64,000 nucleotides of DNA from Polyangiaceae bacterium (GCA_019637265.1 JAHBVY010000001.1:1240001-1304000); one strand, 5' to 3'; counted from the stretch's first letter, positions 7,913 through 17,698 are shown. The notes: generated by a model not told the origin, from the sequence alone. Numbers and translations are program-made.

Positions 7913-10267
7913 ATGAGCGCACAGCCCTGCCACGATAGCCCCTCCGCTCCGCAGGAGCCCACCCCCAAGGCCGCTGGCTCCTGCGGGTGCGCCAAGGAGA
8001 CCGAGGCGCCCGAGCCCGAGGTGTCCGGTTGCTGTGGTAGTCAGTCTCATGGACTGACTACGGAGCCTGAGGCTCCCAGCGAGCCCGCCGGCGCCTGCTG
8101 TCACCACCACACGCCGCCGCCCCCACCGCCGCCCGGCGTCGACCTCAGCACCCTCGAGCACCTGTGCCCGATGCACCTCGAGGTGCGGCAGCTGGGGCCC
8201 GGTACCTGCCCGCTGTGCGGGATGGCGCTCGAGCCCTCGCTGGTGAGCCTGGAGACGGCGCCCGACCCCGAGCTCATCGACATGACGCGGCGCTTCCGCG
8301 TGAGCCTCCTGCTCAGCCTGCCGGTGCTGGCGCTCGCGATGGGCCCCATGGTGGTGCCCTCGCTCGGCCACGCGCTGCCGGCGAATATTTCCGCGTGGAT
8401 ACAGCTGGCGCTGAGCGCCCCGGTGGTGTTGTGGGGCGGCGCGCCGTTCTTCCAGCGCGCGCTCGTCAGCGTGAAGACGCGCCACCTCAACATGTTCACG
8501 CTGATCGCCGTCGGCACCGGCGCGGCCTTCCTGTTCAGCCTCGCGGCGACGGTCGCGGGCGGCGCCTTCCCGGCCTCGCTGCGCGACTCCCACGGCGCCC
8601 TCCCGCTGTACTTCGAGTCGGCGGCCGTCATCATCACCTTGGTGCTGCTCGGGCAGGTGCTCGAGCTCCGCGCACGGCAGCGCACCGGCGCGGCGATCCG
8701 CGAGCTGCTCCAGCTCTCACCCACCACCGCGCGCCGGATCGAGCCGAGCGGCGAGGAGCGGGACGTCCCGCTCGACGCGGTCCAGCAGGGCGATCGGCTC
8801 CGGGTGCGCCCCGGGGAGAAGGTGCCGGTGGATGGTCAGGTGATCTCCGGTCAGAGCGTGGTGGATGAGTCGATGCTCACCGGGGAGCCTATCCCGGTGG
8901 AGAAGTCCGCGGGGGATCAGCTGGTGGGCGGCACCTTGAACGGCAACGGAGGCCTCGTGATGCGCGCCACGGCGGTGGGGCACGAGACGCTGCTCAGCCG
9001 CATCGTGCAGAGCGTGGCGGAGGCCCAGCGCACGCGCGCGCCGAGCCAACAGCTGGCCGACGCTGTCTCCACCTGGTTCGTGCCAGCGGTGATTTTGGTC
9101 AGCGTCGTGAGCTTCATCCTGTGGGCGCTGCTCGGCCCCGAGCCGCGCTTCAGCTACGCCCTGCTCAACGCCGTGGCGGTGCTGATCATCGCCTGCCCCT
9201 GCGCGCTCGGCCTCGCCACGCCAATGTCCATCACGGTGGCGATGGGGCGCGGCGCGAAGCTCGGGGTGCTGTTCAAGAACGCGGAGGCGCTCGAGGCCTT
9301 GGGCGACGTGGACACCGTGGTGGTCGATAAAACAGGTACTCTGACGGTAGGCAAGCCACGGATCGTGGCGCTGAAGCCGATGGCCGGGGTGAGTGAGGAC
9401 GAGCTGCTGAGCCTCGCCGCCTCGATCGAGCGTGAGAGCGAGCACCCGCTGTCACGCGCGGTGACGGACGCGGCTCGGGAGCGTGATTTGGAGCTGTTGC
9501 CCGCGGAGGGGTTCCAGGCAGAGCATGGGCTCGGGATCGGGGGGAGGGTTCGTGGCGCGAGGATATGGGTCGGCAGCGCCAAGTGGATGCGCGCCCAGGG
9601 CGTCCCCGGGGGAGAGCTCGAAGCCGCCGCGGAGGAGGCGCAGGCAGCGGGCCGCGGGGCGCTCTTCGTGGCGAAGGAGGACGCGCTCTTGGGGCTCCTG
9701 CTCGTCGCCGACCCGATCAAGCAGAGCACCCCCGCGGCGCTCGCCGCGCTGCGACGCGCTGGGCTCGAGCTCGTGATGCTCACGGGCGATCACGAGGCCA
9801 CGGCGAACGCGGTCGGGCGCGAGCTCGGCATCGATCGGGTGGTGGCCGGGGTGACGCCGCATGGCAAGCTCGACTTGATCCGCAGCCTGAAGGCCGAGGG
9901 CCGTCGGGTGGCGATGGCGGGCGACGGCGTGAACGACGCGCCTGCCCTCGCCCAGGCCGACGTCGGCGTCGCGATGGGGACCGGCGCTGGGGTCGCCATC
10001 GAGAGCGCCTCCGTCACCCTGGTGGGCGGGGACCTCGTGGGGCTCGGGCGCGCGCTGGAGCTGAGCCGCCTGACCCGCCGCAACATCCGCCAGAACCTGT
10101 GGTTCGCCTTCGGCTACAACACGCTCGGCGTCCCGATCGCCGCCGGCGCCTTGTTCCCGGTGTTTGGGCTGCTCCTGTCGCCCATGCTGGCAGGCGCCGC
10201 CATGAGCCTCAGCTCCGTGAGCGTGATCGCCAACGCGCTGCGCCTGCGCACCGCGCGGCTCCCCTGA
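7913..10267 (+). CDS. copA: Cu(I)-translocating P-type ATPase with Cys/His-rich N-terminus
   Basis: This 784-residue P1B-type ATPase has the membrane CPC motif ([13 protein letters not shown]), the phosphorylation site DKTGTLTVG, the dephosphorylation motif [10 protein letters not shown], the SEHPL motif and the hinge [10 protein letters not shown], all intact. The N-terminus lacks an obvious ferredoxin-like HMA domain. It has Cys pairs and His runs instead ([23 protein letters not shown]), then a Pro run, then a short heavy-metal binding motif, [20 protein letters not shown]. The CPC motif and neighbouring oxidase point to Cu(I) export from the cytoplasm. It is transcribed divergently from the oxidase operon. 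Confidence 0.95.
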   Translation: MSAQPCHDSPSAPQEPTPKAAGSCGCAKETEAPEPEVSGCCGSQSHGLTTEPEAPSEPAGACCHHHTPPPPPPPGVDLSTLEHLCPMHLEVRQLGPGTCPLCGMALEPSLVSLETAPDPELIDMTRRFRVSLLLSLPVLALAMGPMVVPSLGHALPANISAWIQLALSAPVVLWGGAPFFQRALVSVKTRHLNMFTLIAVGTGAAFLFSLAATVAGGAFPASLRDSHGALPLYFESAAVIITLVLLGQVLELRARQRTGAAIRELLQLSPTTARRIEPSGEERDVPLDAVQQGDRLRVRPGEKVPVDGQVISGQSVVDESMLTGEPIPVEKSAGDQLVGGTLNGNGGLVMRATAVGHETLLSRIVQSVAEAQRTRAPSQQLADAVSTWFVPAVILVSVVSFILWALLGPEPRFSYALLNAVAVLIIACPCALGLATPMSITVAMGRGAKLGVLFKNAEALEALGDVDTVVVDKTGTLTVGKPRIVALKPMAGVSEDELLSLAASIERESEHPLSRAVTDAARERDLELLPAEGFQAEHGLGIGGRVRGARIWVGSAKWMRAQGVPGGELEAAAEEAQAAGRGALFVAKEDALLGLLLVADPIKQSTPAALAALRRAGLELVMLTGDHEATANAVGRELGIDRVVAGVTPHGKLDLIRSLKAEGRRVAMAGDGVNDAPALAQADVGVAMGTGAGVAIESASVTLVGGDLVGLGRALELSRLTRRNIRQNLWFAFGYNTLGVPIAAGALFPVFGLLLSPMLAGAAMSLSSVSVIANALRLRTARLP
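8037..8061. repeat. Perfect 10-bp-arm palindrome inside the Cu ATPase gene
   Basis: Arms GTAGTCAGTC (8037-8046) and GACTGACTAC (8052-8061) flank a 5-nt loop. It lies within the Cys-rich N-terminal extension. It belongs to a set of GTCAG/CTGAC-based palindromes seen across the window. Confidence 0.8.
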
Positions 10268-10302
10268 ACCGCGCTGATGGTGTGCGCGGCTCGCTCGGCG
10301 CC

Positions 10303-10424
10303 ATGAACAGCACCACTGACTGGAGGTGAGGCGCAGCGCACGGCGCTGGACAGCGCCCTTGACATGAACAGCGCCACTGACTGGATGTGAGGCGCGGCGC
10401 GGAGCGCTGGGCAGCGCCCTCGAC
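10303..10424. repeat. Two 61-bp tandem repeats after the Cu ATPase
   Basis: Unit 1 is 10303-10363 and unit 2 is 10364-10424. Both begin ATGAACAGC and contain CACTGACTGGA, GTGAGGCGC and AGCGCCCT at the same offsets. They fill the gap between the convergent ATPase and kinase genes. The function is unknown; a transcription-end structure is possible. Confidence 0.85.
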
Positions 10425-10435
10425 GTGAGCCGCGC

Positions 10436-12742
10436 TCACGCGCGGCGCGGCGCCGGCATGGAGAGCCACCCGGCGCACAAGCCGAGGAACACCGCGCGCT
10501 CCGCCTCCACGCCGCACGCGATTCCATCGCGATCGAGCCGCGCGAACAGCGCGCCGAGGCTGGGCGCGGCGTCACAGAACTCCAAGATCAGCGCCTCCGC
10601 GCTCTGCGCGTCGCCGAGCAGCTCACGCGCCCCAGGGCGCGTGCTGCGCTCCACTGGGCCATCCCCCCACCCCATGAGGAGCTGATGGATCTCCGCCGAG
10701 CTGAAGCACTCGCGGGCCGCGCGCAGCCACAGCTCGGGGTGCGGGGGCTGCCCGAGCAGCTCGCGCGGCGCCTCCACCCCCGGGTAGAACAGCGCCTCCC
10801 CCGCGCGCTGACGCACCACGCGGAGCACCCGCTCCTCGAGCTGAGTCCCCACCACGTGGAGCAGCGGCGCGGGCTGCAAGGCGCCCGCGCGCACCAGCTC
10901 CTCACCCAAGCGGCGCCCGCTCAGCGCCGCGCGGCGCAAGGCGCGGATCACCTCAGCCTCACTGACCAATCCGCGCGCCACCAGGCGCTGCCCGAGCAGC
11001 TCGCTGTGGGCGCTCCCGAGCGCGCACACGGGGCGCCCCCGGTGCAGGTAGAGGTGGTGAGCCTCACGCACGACTCCATCACCACGCTGGACCACGAGCA
11101 GCCCGCTCGCCCCTTGGCTCGCCAGCTCCAGCAGACGACACCACAGGTTCACGCCACGCACGGCGAAGCGCAGCGAGGGGCTCCCCTGAGGCGTCCCCAG
11201 GAGGCACCCCCAGCGCGCCGTGAGGCGCCCGAGCACGGGGTGCTCCTCCACCGCGCAGGGCTCACCCCCGGCGCCCACCAAGCGGCTGCCCGGCGGGACT
11301 CCGCCCGTCGCGAGGCGCCCGAGCAGCTCCGGGATGTCGAGCGGCCCCGCTGGCGCAGCGCCCGGGAGCTCCAGGTAGAGGCCCTGACCCTCGACGAGGG
11401 TCAGCTCTCCTTCCGAAGCGCGAGACGCCGCGCGCGCCGCGTCACCGCGCGCGCCCGCAGGGCGCGGCGCCTCGCTACGTGGCGTCTCGTCGGCGAGCGG
11501 CTCGACGCGCGGATCCCTCGTGGAGCGTAATGAAACGCGCTCCTCGACGACGCCTGGGCTGGTGCTGAGGCGGGCGCCGGGCCTGGTGCTCGGGCCTGCC
11601 GACGCCCGACGCCCCTCGCCGCTCCGCGGAGCGGCGGGCGCCCCGCCGGGCCCGAGCGGACCGCGCGGGAGCTGCACCTCCACGCGCGGCCGGGTGCCGC
11701 TCTGACTGGGCAGGAGCTCGCTCGCGACCCACGGCGCGAGCTCCGCAGCGCTGACGCCGAGGCCGAGCGCGCGCGCCGCCTCATCCGTTGCCTCGCGGAA
11801 ATGACGCGCGCTCTCGAAGCGGTCCCGAGGATCCTGCGCCAACGCGCGGACGAGCAGCTCCTTCAACAGCGGCGGCAGGTGCCGACCATGACGCGTGATC
11901 ACGCTCAGGTCGCCGCGACAGATGCGATCCAACACCTCCATCTCGCTGCTGCCCGGGAACAGAGGGCGGCCGAGCAAGAGCTCCGCCAGCACGATCCCGA
12001 GGGTGAAGAGATCGCTCCGAGCGTCCACCTCCCCTCCCACGACCTGCTCGGGGCTCATGTAGCCGAGCTTGCCCTTCAGCTCACCGGGCAGGGTGCGGCG
12101 CGACAGCGTGGCGCCCTTCAGGATCCCGAAATCCGTGAGCTTCACCTCGCCGCCGCGCCCCACCAGGATATTCCCTGGGGAAACGTCGCGATGGACGAGC
12201 AAGAGCGGGCGCCCGTCCTCGTCACAGCGCTCGTGCGCGTAGCCGAGCCCCGCGAGCACCTGATCGGCGACGAAGAGCACCGCGGAGGGCGGCAAGGCCT
12301 GGCGCTTGGCGGCCACCGCGCGCAGGAGCTTGGCGCAGGAGAGGCCATCTATGTGCTCGAGCGCCATGTACAGTCGCCCGTCGACCTCCCCGAAATCGAG
12401 GATCTGAACCAGGCAGGGGTGCTGGAGCCGCGCCATCACGCGCGCCTCGTCACAGAACATCGCGACGAAGCGCGGCTCGGCGGCGAGCTCCGGGAGCATG
12501 CATTTCAGCGCCACCGGCTTGGCGAAGCCGTGGGGGCCGAGCTTCAACGCGGAGAACACCTCGGCCATGCCGCCCGCCCCGAGGCGCTCGAGCACCTGGT
12601 AGCCACCGAACAGCTCACCGTACGCCAGCCGCGCGCCGACCCACGGCGCGCTCAGCCGAACGCCATCAGGTGCCGTCGACGGGGTCGCCCAACCCGGGGG
12701 CCGCGAGGGACGCGGAGAGACCACGGGTATAGGGTACACCAC
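10436..12742 (-). CDS. Ser/Thr protein kinase with C-terminal DUF4388-like domain
   Basis: The kinase domain is in the first 45 percent. Motifs are LGAGGMAEVF, the ATP-binding Lys in VALKCM, HRDVSPGN, DFGILK and GYMSPEQ. A low-complexity linker follows. The C-terminal part (from about LRFAVRGVNLWCRLLELASQGASGLLVVQ) resembles the DUF4388/PATAN-like sensor module common in myxobacterial regulators, including HHLYLHRGRPV, GQRLVARGLVSEAEV and LFYPGVEAP segments. No membrane segment is evident, so it is probably cytosolic. The start is uncertain: GTG at 12742 or 12739 keeps it clear of truB, while an open frame continues to 12844. Confidence 0.9.
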   Translation of the reverse strand: MVYPIPVVSPRPSRPPGWATPSTAPDGVRLSAPWVGARLAYGELFGGYQVLERLGAGGMAEVFSALKLGPHGFAKPVALKCMLPELAAEPRFVAMFCDEARVMARLQHPCLVQILDFGEVDGRLYMALEHIDGLSCAKLLRAVAAKRQALPPSAVLFVADQVLAGLGYAHERCDEDGRPLLLVHRDVSPGNILVGRGGEVKLTDFGILKGATLSRRTLPGELKGKLGYMSPEQVVGGEVDARSDLFTLGIVLAELLLGRPLFPGSSEMEVLDRICRGDLSVITRHGRHLPPLLKELLVRALAQDPRDRFESARHFREATDEAARALGLGVSAAELAPWVASELLPSQSGTRPRVEVQLPRGPLGPGGAPAAPRSGEGRRASAGPSTRPGARLSTSPGVVEERVSLRSTRDPRVEPLADETPRSEAPRPAGARGDAARAASRASEGELTLVEGQGLYLELPGAAPAGPLDIPELLGRLATGGVPPGSRLVGAGGEPCAVEEHPVLGRLTARWGCLLGTPQGSPSLRFAVRGVNLWCRLLELASQGASGLLVVQRGDGVVREAHHLYLHRGRPVCALGSAHSELLGQRLVARGLVSEAEVIRALRRAALSGRRLGEELVRAGALQPAPLLHVVGTQLEERVLRVVRQRAGEALFYPGVEAPRELLGQPPHPELWLRAARECFSSAEIHQLLMGWGDGPVERSTRPGARELLGDAQSAEALILEFCDAAPSLGALFARLDRDGIACGVEAERAVFLGLCAGWLSMPAPRRA

Positions 12743-12837
12743 CGCCGGCCGACGCACGAAGTCACGCGATGGATCCGCGCGCAGCGGGCTTCGGCGCAGC
12801 GCGTCACAGCGGCGCCAGGCTGTGCTACCGCCCGCGC

Positions 12838-13818
12838 ATGGCACACGGCGCGCTCCTGGTGGACAAGCCCTCTGGGCTCACCTCCCACGACGTGGTGGCG
12901 GCGGCGCGGCGCGTGTACGGCACCCGCGCCGTGGGGCACGCCGGCACCCTCGATCCCATGGCCACCGGGCTCCTGGTGCTGCTCCTCGGGGAGGCGACCA
13001 AGCTCGCCGGTTGGCTGACGCTCGCGGACAAGCGCTACGCGGCGGAGCTGCGGCTGGGGGCCGAGAGCGACACCCTCGACGCGGACGGGCACATCACCGA
13101 GCGATCCCCCAGGCCCCCTCCCCCAACCTCGGAGGCGCTGGCCGCCGCGATCGAAGCGGAGCGGGCGCGATCGAGCCAGATCCCTCCGCAGGTGAGCGCC
13201 ATCCGCGTCGGAGGCAGGCGAGCCCACGAGGTCGCGCGCGCGGGCGGCCACCTCGACCTCCCCGCGCGCCCCGTGCGAGTCCGCTCGCTCGAGCTCACCC
13301 ATGTGGAAAATCATGAGATCGGCCTCGTGGTGGTGGCGTCCAAGGGCTACTACGTGCGCGCCTTGGCGCGCGACCTCGGCGCGGCGCTCGGCAGTGGGGC
13401 TTACCTGACGCGGCTCCGCCGCCTCCAGAGCGGCCCGCTCGACGTGGAGGAGGCGGTGACCTGGCCGCCGCTCGGCGTCCCCCCCTTGATGACGGCCACC
13501 CACATCGCGCGGCGTTGCCTGCAGACAGCGTCACTGACGCTAACCGGCTATGAGCGCGCGCGCCAGGGCAAGCCGCTCGATTCGTCCTGCTTCCTGACGG
13601 ATCCACCCGAGCACCCGGTGGAGCCCAGCGCGAGCGCGCCGCCCATCGCCTGGCTGCACGACGGCCGCCTGGTGGCGCTGGGCCGCGCGGAAGCGCTGGG
13701 ACACACGGAGGGCGCGAGCGCGGAGGCGCGGGGACACGCAGAGGGCTCGAGGGAGCAGCCAAGCGAGATCTTCCGAGTGGTTCGCGGGTTCGACCCGGCG
13801 CTCAGCGGCGCTGACTAG
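12838..13818 (+). CDS. truB: tRNA pseudouridine-55 synthase TruB
   Basis: This 326-residue protein begins MAHGALLVDKPSGLTS, the usual TruB start. The catalytic motif GHAGTLDPMATGLL contains the nucleophilic Asp, and KGYYVRALARDLG and AYLTRLRRLQSG are family hallmarks. It makes pseudouridine 55 in the T-loop of tRNAs. The C-terminus carries an extra Ala/Glu/Gly-rich stretch of about 30 residues. rbfA, infB and rpsO, its frequent neighbours, are absent. It is divergent from a kinase gene whose start lies close by. A 15-bp palindrome (13527-13541, AGCGTCA-C-TGACGCT) is inside the gene. Confidence 0.95.
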   Translation: MAHGALLVDKPSGLTSHDVVAAARRVYGTRAVGHAGTLDPMATGLLVLLLGEATKLAGWLTLADKRYAAELRLGAESDTLDADGHITERSPRPPPPTSEALAAAIEAERARSSQIPPQVSAIRVGGRRAHEVARAGGHLDLPARPVRVRSLELTHVENHEIGLVVVASKGYYVRALARDLGAALGSGAYLTRLRRLQSGPLDVEEAVTWPPLGVPPLMTATHIARRCLQTASLTLTGYERARQGKPLDSSCFLTDPPEHPVEPSASAPPIAWLHDGRLVALGRAEALGHTEGASAEARGHAEGSREQPSEIFRVVRGFDPALSGAD

Positions 13819-13867
13819 TCGCCTCCACGAGGCTCCCCGGCGCGATCGCTCATTGAAGGCGATGACT

Positions 13868-13989
13868 ACCCGTCCAACCCCCCGATCGAGCAGCTCAATG
13901 GGTCGAAGGCGCCGCGCACAGCGAGCCACAGCTCGCTTGACTGACCTTCAATCAAACAGACTATTCAGGGGGGGTTAGACGGCACCGCA
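13868..13989. repeat. Inverted pair of dispersed repeat A between convergent genes
   Basis: The left arm is CCGTCCAACCCCCC (about 13870-13883) and the right arm is GGGGGGTTAGACGGCACCGC (about 13969-13988), giving an element of about 120 bp. The right arm matches the repeat core GGTTGGACGGCACCGCG found at four other places in this window. It sits between convergent genes, so a transcription-end or recombination role is possible. Confidence 0.65.
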
Positions 13990-14050
13990 ATGGGTGCGCC
14001 TTCGAGATCGTGGTCCACCTCGCTGGGCACCAAGGACCCAGCTCACAAGC

Positions 14051-14794
14051 TCAGCGCACTTCGAGCTCCTCCAGCTGGATCCGGCGCTCCGAGAGGCGCG
14101 CGGCGAGGCGCTCGCGCCAGGGCTCGGCGTGCTCACCCGGCGGCAGCTCCAGCGACACCTTGACCGACCCGCGATCGTCACCCTGGAGCAGCAGCACGCC
14201 GCCCCTCAGCTTGCCCCCCAGCTCCAGCCGTAAGGTCGACTGACTCCCCTGACGGCCCCACGCCACCCGCTGCACCAGCTCCATCCAACGTGGATCCAAG
14301 CTCGACAGGTTGCGTGACGGCGTGACCTCGAGCGGCGTCCGCGCCAACGCTCGCTGCAGTGGATCCAAAGGGAAGCGCAGCCCGTCGCTCGCGCTCCCCA
14401 GCGCCTCACCGAGCGGCTCGCCCTCGAGCGGGGCGCGGTGCTCCAGGTCCTGCGTCGCTCCGCGCTCGCCTTCGCCCGGGGGTCCCAACACCGGCTCCGA
14501 GTGCCCCTCCATGCCTGGCCGCTCGTGGCCCAGCTGGCGCGCGCAGGGATCGTCTTGGAGCCGCTCAACCCACGAGCCGAGGGCCGACTCGAGGGCCGAG
14601 CGCCGCACCCTATGGGGCGATACCGGCCCTTCGGCCGACAGTTCTTCGCGACGCGTCCCAGGCCCGCGCCGCTCGGGCGACGGCACCAACTCCTTGAACT
14701 TCATTCGGTTTTGCGCCGGCTGGGCGTGAGCGTTCGACGGAGGCTGGGCGGCCGAGGGCTCGGCGGCTCGCGCGGCGGGGGCGACGCTGGACAT
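14051..14794 (-). CDS. FliK/YscP-like C-terminal domain protein
   Basis: This protein is about 247 residues from the ATG at 14794. The open frame continues upstream to 14911 but would overlap the divergent gene. The first two thirds are low complexity and rich in Pro, Ala, Glu and Arg. The last 80 residues (LRLELGGKLRGGVLLLQGD, then VKVSLELPPG and an Arg/Glu-rich helix) resemble the C-terminal domain of flagellar hook-length or type III needle-length control proteins. That match is by pattern only. No flagellar or secretion gene lies nearby, so it would be an orphan. Confidence 0.5.
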   Translation of the reverse strand: MSSVAPAARAAEPSAAQPPSNAHAQPAQNRMKFKELVPSPERRGPGTRREELSAEGPVSPHRVRRSALESALGSWVERLQDDPCARQLGHERPGMEGHSEPVLGPPGEGERGATQDLEHRAPLEGEPLGEALGSASDGLRFPLDPLQRALARTPLEVTPSRNLSSLDPRWMELVQRVAWGRQGSQSTLRLELGGKLRGGVLLLQGDDRGSVKVSLELPPGEHAEPWRERLAARLSERRIQLEELEVR

Positions 14795-14886
14795 GGGGGC
14801 TGCCTCGGGTCGAGCTTGGCGCGAGTTGCGCGCGCTGGCGCGGCTCAAGTAGATTAGGCGGACCAAGAAAGGGGCGCACGTCAGCG

Positions 14887-16182
14887 TTGGACTCCGGCCC
14901 ACCACCTCCACTCACCGTACACGTCCTCCTCTCCTTCGTGCCGGCGCTGGTGGCCGCTGTGTTCTCAGCAGCGTCAGCGGCGGCGGGTGCCCTCACGCCG
15001 ACGCGCCTCGCGGCGCTGGCGGAGAAGCTCGGCGGCGCCGATCAGGTCGCGCTCCGTCGCTACCGTGAGCACGGCTCGGCCATCCGCAGCCGTTGGCTGG
15101 TGATGCGAGCGCTCGGCATCGTGGCGACGGCGGTGTTGACCGCCTCCTGGATGCCGCTCACCGGCTGGCGCGGGACGCTGGCGGCCGTCTCGGTCGCGCT
15201 GCTGCTCTACACGATCCCCACCGAGCTCCTGCGCGGCTTGGCCGAGGGGCGCGCCGAGCGGAGCGCGCCGCTCTTGCTCAGGGTGCTCCGTCCTCTCGAG
15301 CTGCTCAGCCTGCCGATCGCCGTCCCGCTCCACGCGCTGCACCGCCTGACGGGCGGCAGCGAGCAGCAGAGCCCGGCTGGCGACGAGATGGAGCTGTTCG
15401 TGGCGCAGGGTGAGGTGGAGGGCTCCTTGGGCCACGACCAGTCCGAGATGATCCGCAACGTGATGGACTTTGGAGAAGTCACGGCGGCTGACGTGATGGT
15501 GCCCCGCACCCGGGTGACGCTGCTCTCCGTCGACTGCCCACCGGCGGAGGTGATGCGCATCGTCGCGGAGCAGGGGCACTCGCGTTACCCCGTCTCCCGC
15601 GACCGCCCCGATCACATCATCGGCGTGCTGCACGTGAAGGACATCCTGCGTTTCCTCGCGGATCACCCCGACGAGGAGTTCAGCGTGGAGGCGCTGATGC
15701 GCACCCCGGTGCCCTTCGTGCCCGAGGGGCAGCCCGGCTCCACCGTGCTCACCGACATGCGGGCGGGGCGTCATCACCTGGCGGTGGTGATCGACGAGTT
15801 TGGCGGGGTGAGCGGCATCGTCACCTTGGAGGATCTCATCGAGGAAATCGTGGGGGACATCCAGGATGAGCACGACCACGAGGTGGCGCCCATCGTCGAC
15901 CTGGGCGACGGGCGGCTCCGGGTGGAGGCGAGCGTGCCCATCGGCGACTTGAGCCGTTACTTGGGGGTGGATTTGGAGGACGGGGACTTCCACTCCTTGG
16001 GTGGCTTCATCATCGATCGCCTCGGCCGGGTGCCGACGGTGGGCGCGACGGTGAGCGAGTTCGGGCTCGACTTCATCGTCACCCGCGCGGACGAACGCCA
16101 CGTGGTCGAGGTGGAGATCGTGCGCGAGGCCGCCGCCCCCGAGTCGGTGCTGCCCAAGAGCGCGCGCAGCTCCGCGGCTTAG
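14887..16182 (+). CDS. CNNM/CorC-type membrane protein with CBS pair
   Basis: This 431-residue protein starts at TTG (14887). The N-terminal third has several hydrophobic segments (VHVLLSFVPALVAAVFSAAS; LVMRALGIVATAVLTA; LAAVSVALLLYTIP), giving a DUF21/CNNM-like membrane domain. The helix containing DQSEMIRNVMDFGEVTAADVMVPR leads into two CBS domains, the second with VIDEFGGVSGIVTLEDLIEEIVGDIQDEHD, and then a CorC/HlyC C-terminal domain (LGGFIIDRLGRVPTVG). Family members act in Mg2+/Co2+ transport or related ion homeostasis. The older name hemolysin C is misleading. Two bases separate it from the next small gene. Confidence 0.92.
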   Translation: MDSGPPPPLTVHVLLSFVPALVAAVFSAASAAAGALTPTRLAALAEKLGGADQVALRRYREHGSAIRSRWLVMRALGIVATAVLTASWMPLTGWRGTLAAVSVALLLYTIPTELLRGLAEGRAERSAPLLLRVLRPLELLSLPIAVPLHALHRLTGGSEQQSPAGDEMELFVAQGEVEGSLGHDQSEMIRNVMDFGEVTAADVMVPRTRVTLLSVDCPPAEVMRIVAEQGHSRYPVSRDRPDHIIGVLHVKDILRFLADHPDEEFSVEALMRTPVPFVPEGQPGSTVLTDMRAGRHHLAVVIDEFGGVSGIVTLEDLIEEIVGDIQDEHDHEVAPIVDLGDGRLRVEASVPIGDLSRYLGVDLEDGDFHSLGGFIIDRLGRVPTVGATVSEFGLDFIVTRADERHVVEVEIVREAAAPESVLPKSARSSAA

Positions 16183-16184
16183 CC

Positions 16185-16508
16185 ATGGCGAGCCCCCCGC
16201 TCGAGCCAGGCGCCGCCGCGCGCGTGCTGATCACCCCGCAGGTGCCGAGCAGCTGGCCGCTCCACGGCCTGGGGCCCAGCGCCGCGCTCTTACCTCAATT
16301 GCCGCCCATCGAGCGCCTGCCGAGCGGCGCCTGGGTCGGCGTCACCAGCGGGACGGCCCCGGCGCGCAGCTGGTGGCAACGGCTACGCGGCGAGCGCAGC
16401 GAGCGCGTGCACCTGGCGAGCCGCTGCATGGCCCTCGCGCTCGCGGGCTACGTCGACATCTGCGCGGCGGAGGGCGTCGCCTTCGGCCGCGTGCCGCCGC
16501 CAGGGTGA
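16185..16508 (+). CDS. Small hypothetical protein downstream of the CBS membrane protein
   Basis: This 107-residue ORF starts 2 bp after the stop of the CBS-domain gene, so it is probably translated as part of the same operon. The sequence is Pro/Ala-rich at the start. It contains WVGVTSGTAPARSWWQRLRGE and a hydrophobic helix CMALALAGYVDICAAEGV. No family is recognised. The evidence for it being real is close spacing and lack of a competing ORF. Confidence 0.5.
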   Translation: MASPPLEPGAAARVLITPQVPSSWPLHGLGPSAALLPQLPPIERLPSGAWVGVTSGTAPARSWWQRLRGERSERVHLASRCMALALAGYVDICAAEGVAFGRVPPPG

Positions 16509-16552
16509 AGGACCCTATCCGCGCGGAAATGCGCGCCAGCAACTGTTCGTCG

Positions 16553-17698
16553 TTAGCCGCCGGCGTGAGCGCCGATCGCCTTCAGCTGCTCCACGAGGGT
16601 CGCGCCGGCGTCCACCAGCCCGCGCTTCTCGTCCTCGCCGTCGGCGCCGGTGCCCTTCTTGCCCTTCAAGATCTCCTGCATCGACATCACCTCACGCCGT
16701 ATGCGGAGCATGGTGTCGTTCGGGCACACGGAGCCCTGGCTGCCTGGATCCACCGGGATGATGAAAGGATCGCCGCTCGAACGCAGCGGATCACCGCTGC
16801 TGTAGCGCTTCAGATCGAACTCCTTCTGGCCGTCCTTGATCTTGAAGCTGTCAGGCCACTTGAAGTCCTTCTTGTCCTTGTCGTTGACGAGGAAGGGCTC
16901 GGGCAGCGGCTGCATGATCGCCCAGGGGCCGCGCGGGCCGCCCTGCATGTACACGCTCCAGCGCACCTTGGGGGCGGTGGACTCCGCGAGCAGCTCGGTG
17001 ATCGCCTTCTTGCTGCCACTCAGCACGGCCTGCAGCTTCTCCTTCTGAGCGTTCGCCTCTTGAGCGCGGCTCGTGTAGTCGACCAGCAGCATCACCGTTT
17101 CCCCACGGAAACGCCCGATGTTGGACGACGCCAGGTTGGCGCCCGAGAAGCCGATCCGCAGGGAGCCGAGCTTCGAGACCTCCTCCTCCGGGAACTTGCT
17201 CGCCGCCAGCTTCGAGCCCGCCGACTGCAGCACCTCCGCCAAGGCCTCGGCCTCGGCGTTGGCGTCGTCGATCTCCTTGGCGAGGCGGGCCGCGTCCTCG
17301 ATGGCGCGCTTGGCGCCGGCGTTCGAGGCGGTGCGATCGCCCATCGTGAAGCCGAGCAGGCCGCCCACGGCGGCGCCGACCACGCCGATGAGGACGAGGA
17401 CGAGCTTGCCCTTCTTCTGGGCCTTCACCACCTCCTCGCTCATCTCGATCTTGATCGCCGCTGGCTCCGCGCGCACCGGCGCGTCGTCTGCGGCGATGGC
17501 GGCGTACGGATCCGAGGCGTCCACCCGCGGCGCGGGGCGCGCGGGCTGCGCCGGGCCGGTGGCGAACGGCGGCGCGGGCACCCCCACTGGCTTCGGGATC
17601 CCAACGGGCGGCGGGACGGCGCCAGTCGCGGGGCCCGCGATGGTCTTCTTGCCAAGGCGCGCCTTGAGGTCGATTTTCGGCTTCTTTTCTTCGGCCAT
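16553..17698 (-). CDS. Single-span membrane protein of unknown function
   Basis: This 381-residue protein begins MAEEKKPKIDLKARLGKK, a basic cytosolic leader, followed by a Pro/Ala linker. One membrane segment (GKLVLVLIGVVGAAVGGLLGFTMG, about 97-120) is followed by a coiled-coil (about 125-165) and a globular domain of about 200 residues. The latter contains the motifs GRFRGETVMLLVDYTSRAQ, WSVYMQGGPRGPWAIM and GSVCPNDTMLRIRREVMSMQ. The outer domain is predicted to be periplasmic. I recognise no named family. Confidence 0.85.
   Translation of the reverse strand: MAEEKKPKIDLKARLGKKTIAGPATGAVPPPVGIPKPVGVPAPPFATGPAQPARPAPRVDASDPYAAIAADDAPVRAEPAAIKIEMSEEVVKAQKKGKLVLVLIGVVGAAVGGLLGFTMGDRTASNAGAKRAIEDAARLAKEIDDANAEAEALAEVLQSAGSKLAASKFPEEEVSKLGSLRIGFSGANLASSNIGRFRGETVMLLVDYTSRAQEANAQKEKLQAVLSGSKKAITELLAESTAPKVRWSVYMQGGPRGPWAIMQPLPEPFLVNDKDKKDFKWPDSFKIKDGQKEFDLKRYSSGDPLRSSGDPFIIPVDPGSQGSVCPNDTMLRIRREVMSMQEILKGKKGTGADGEDEKRGLVDAGATLVEQLKAIGAHAGG

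Noticed and set aside
7496..8593. 365-residue minus-strand ORF across the copper control region
   Set aside because: It overlaps the Cu ATPase antisense and the divergent promoter gap without any domain.
14887..16182. CBS membrane protein as a hemolysin
   Set aside because: The hemolysin name in this family is historical; domains indicate ion-related membrane function.
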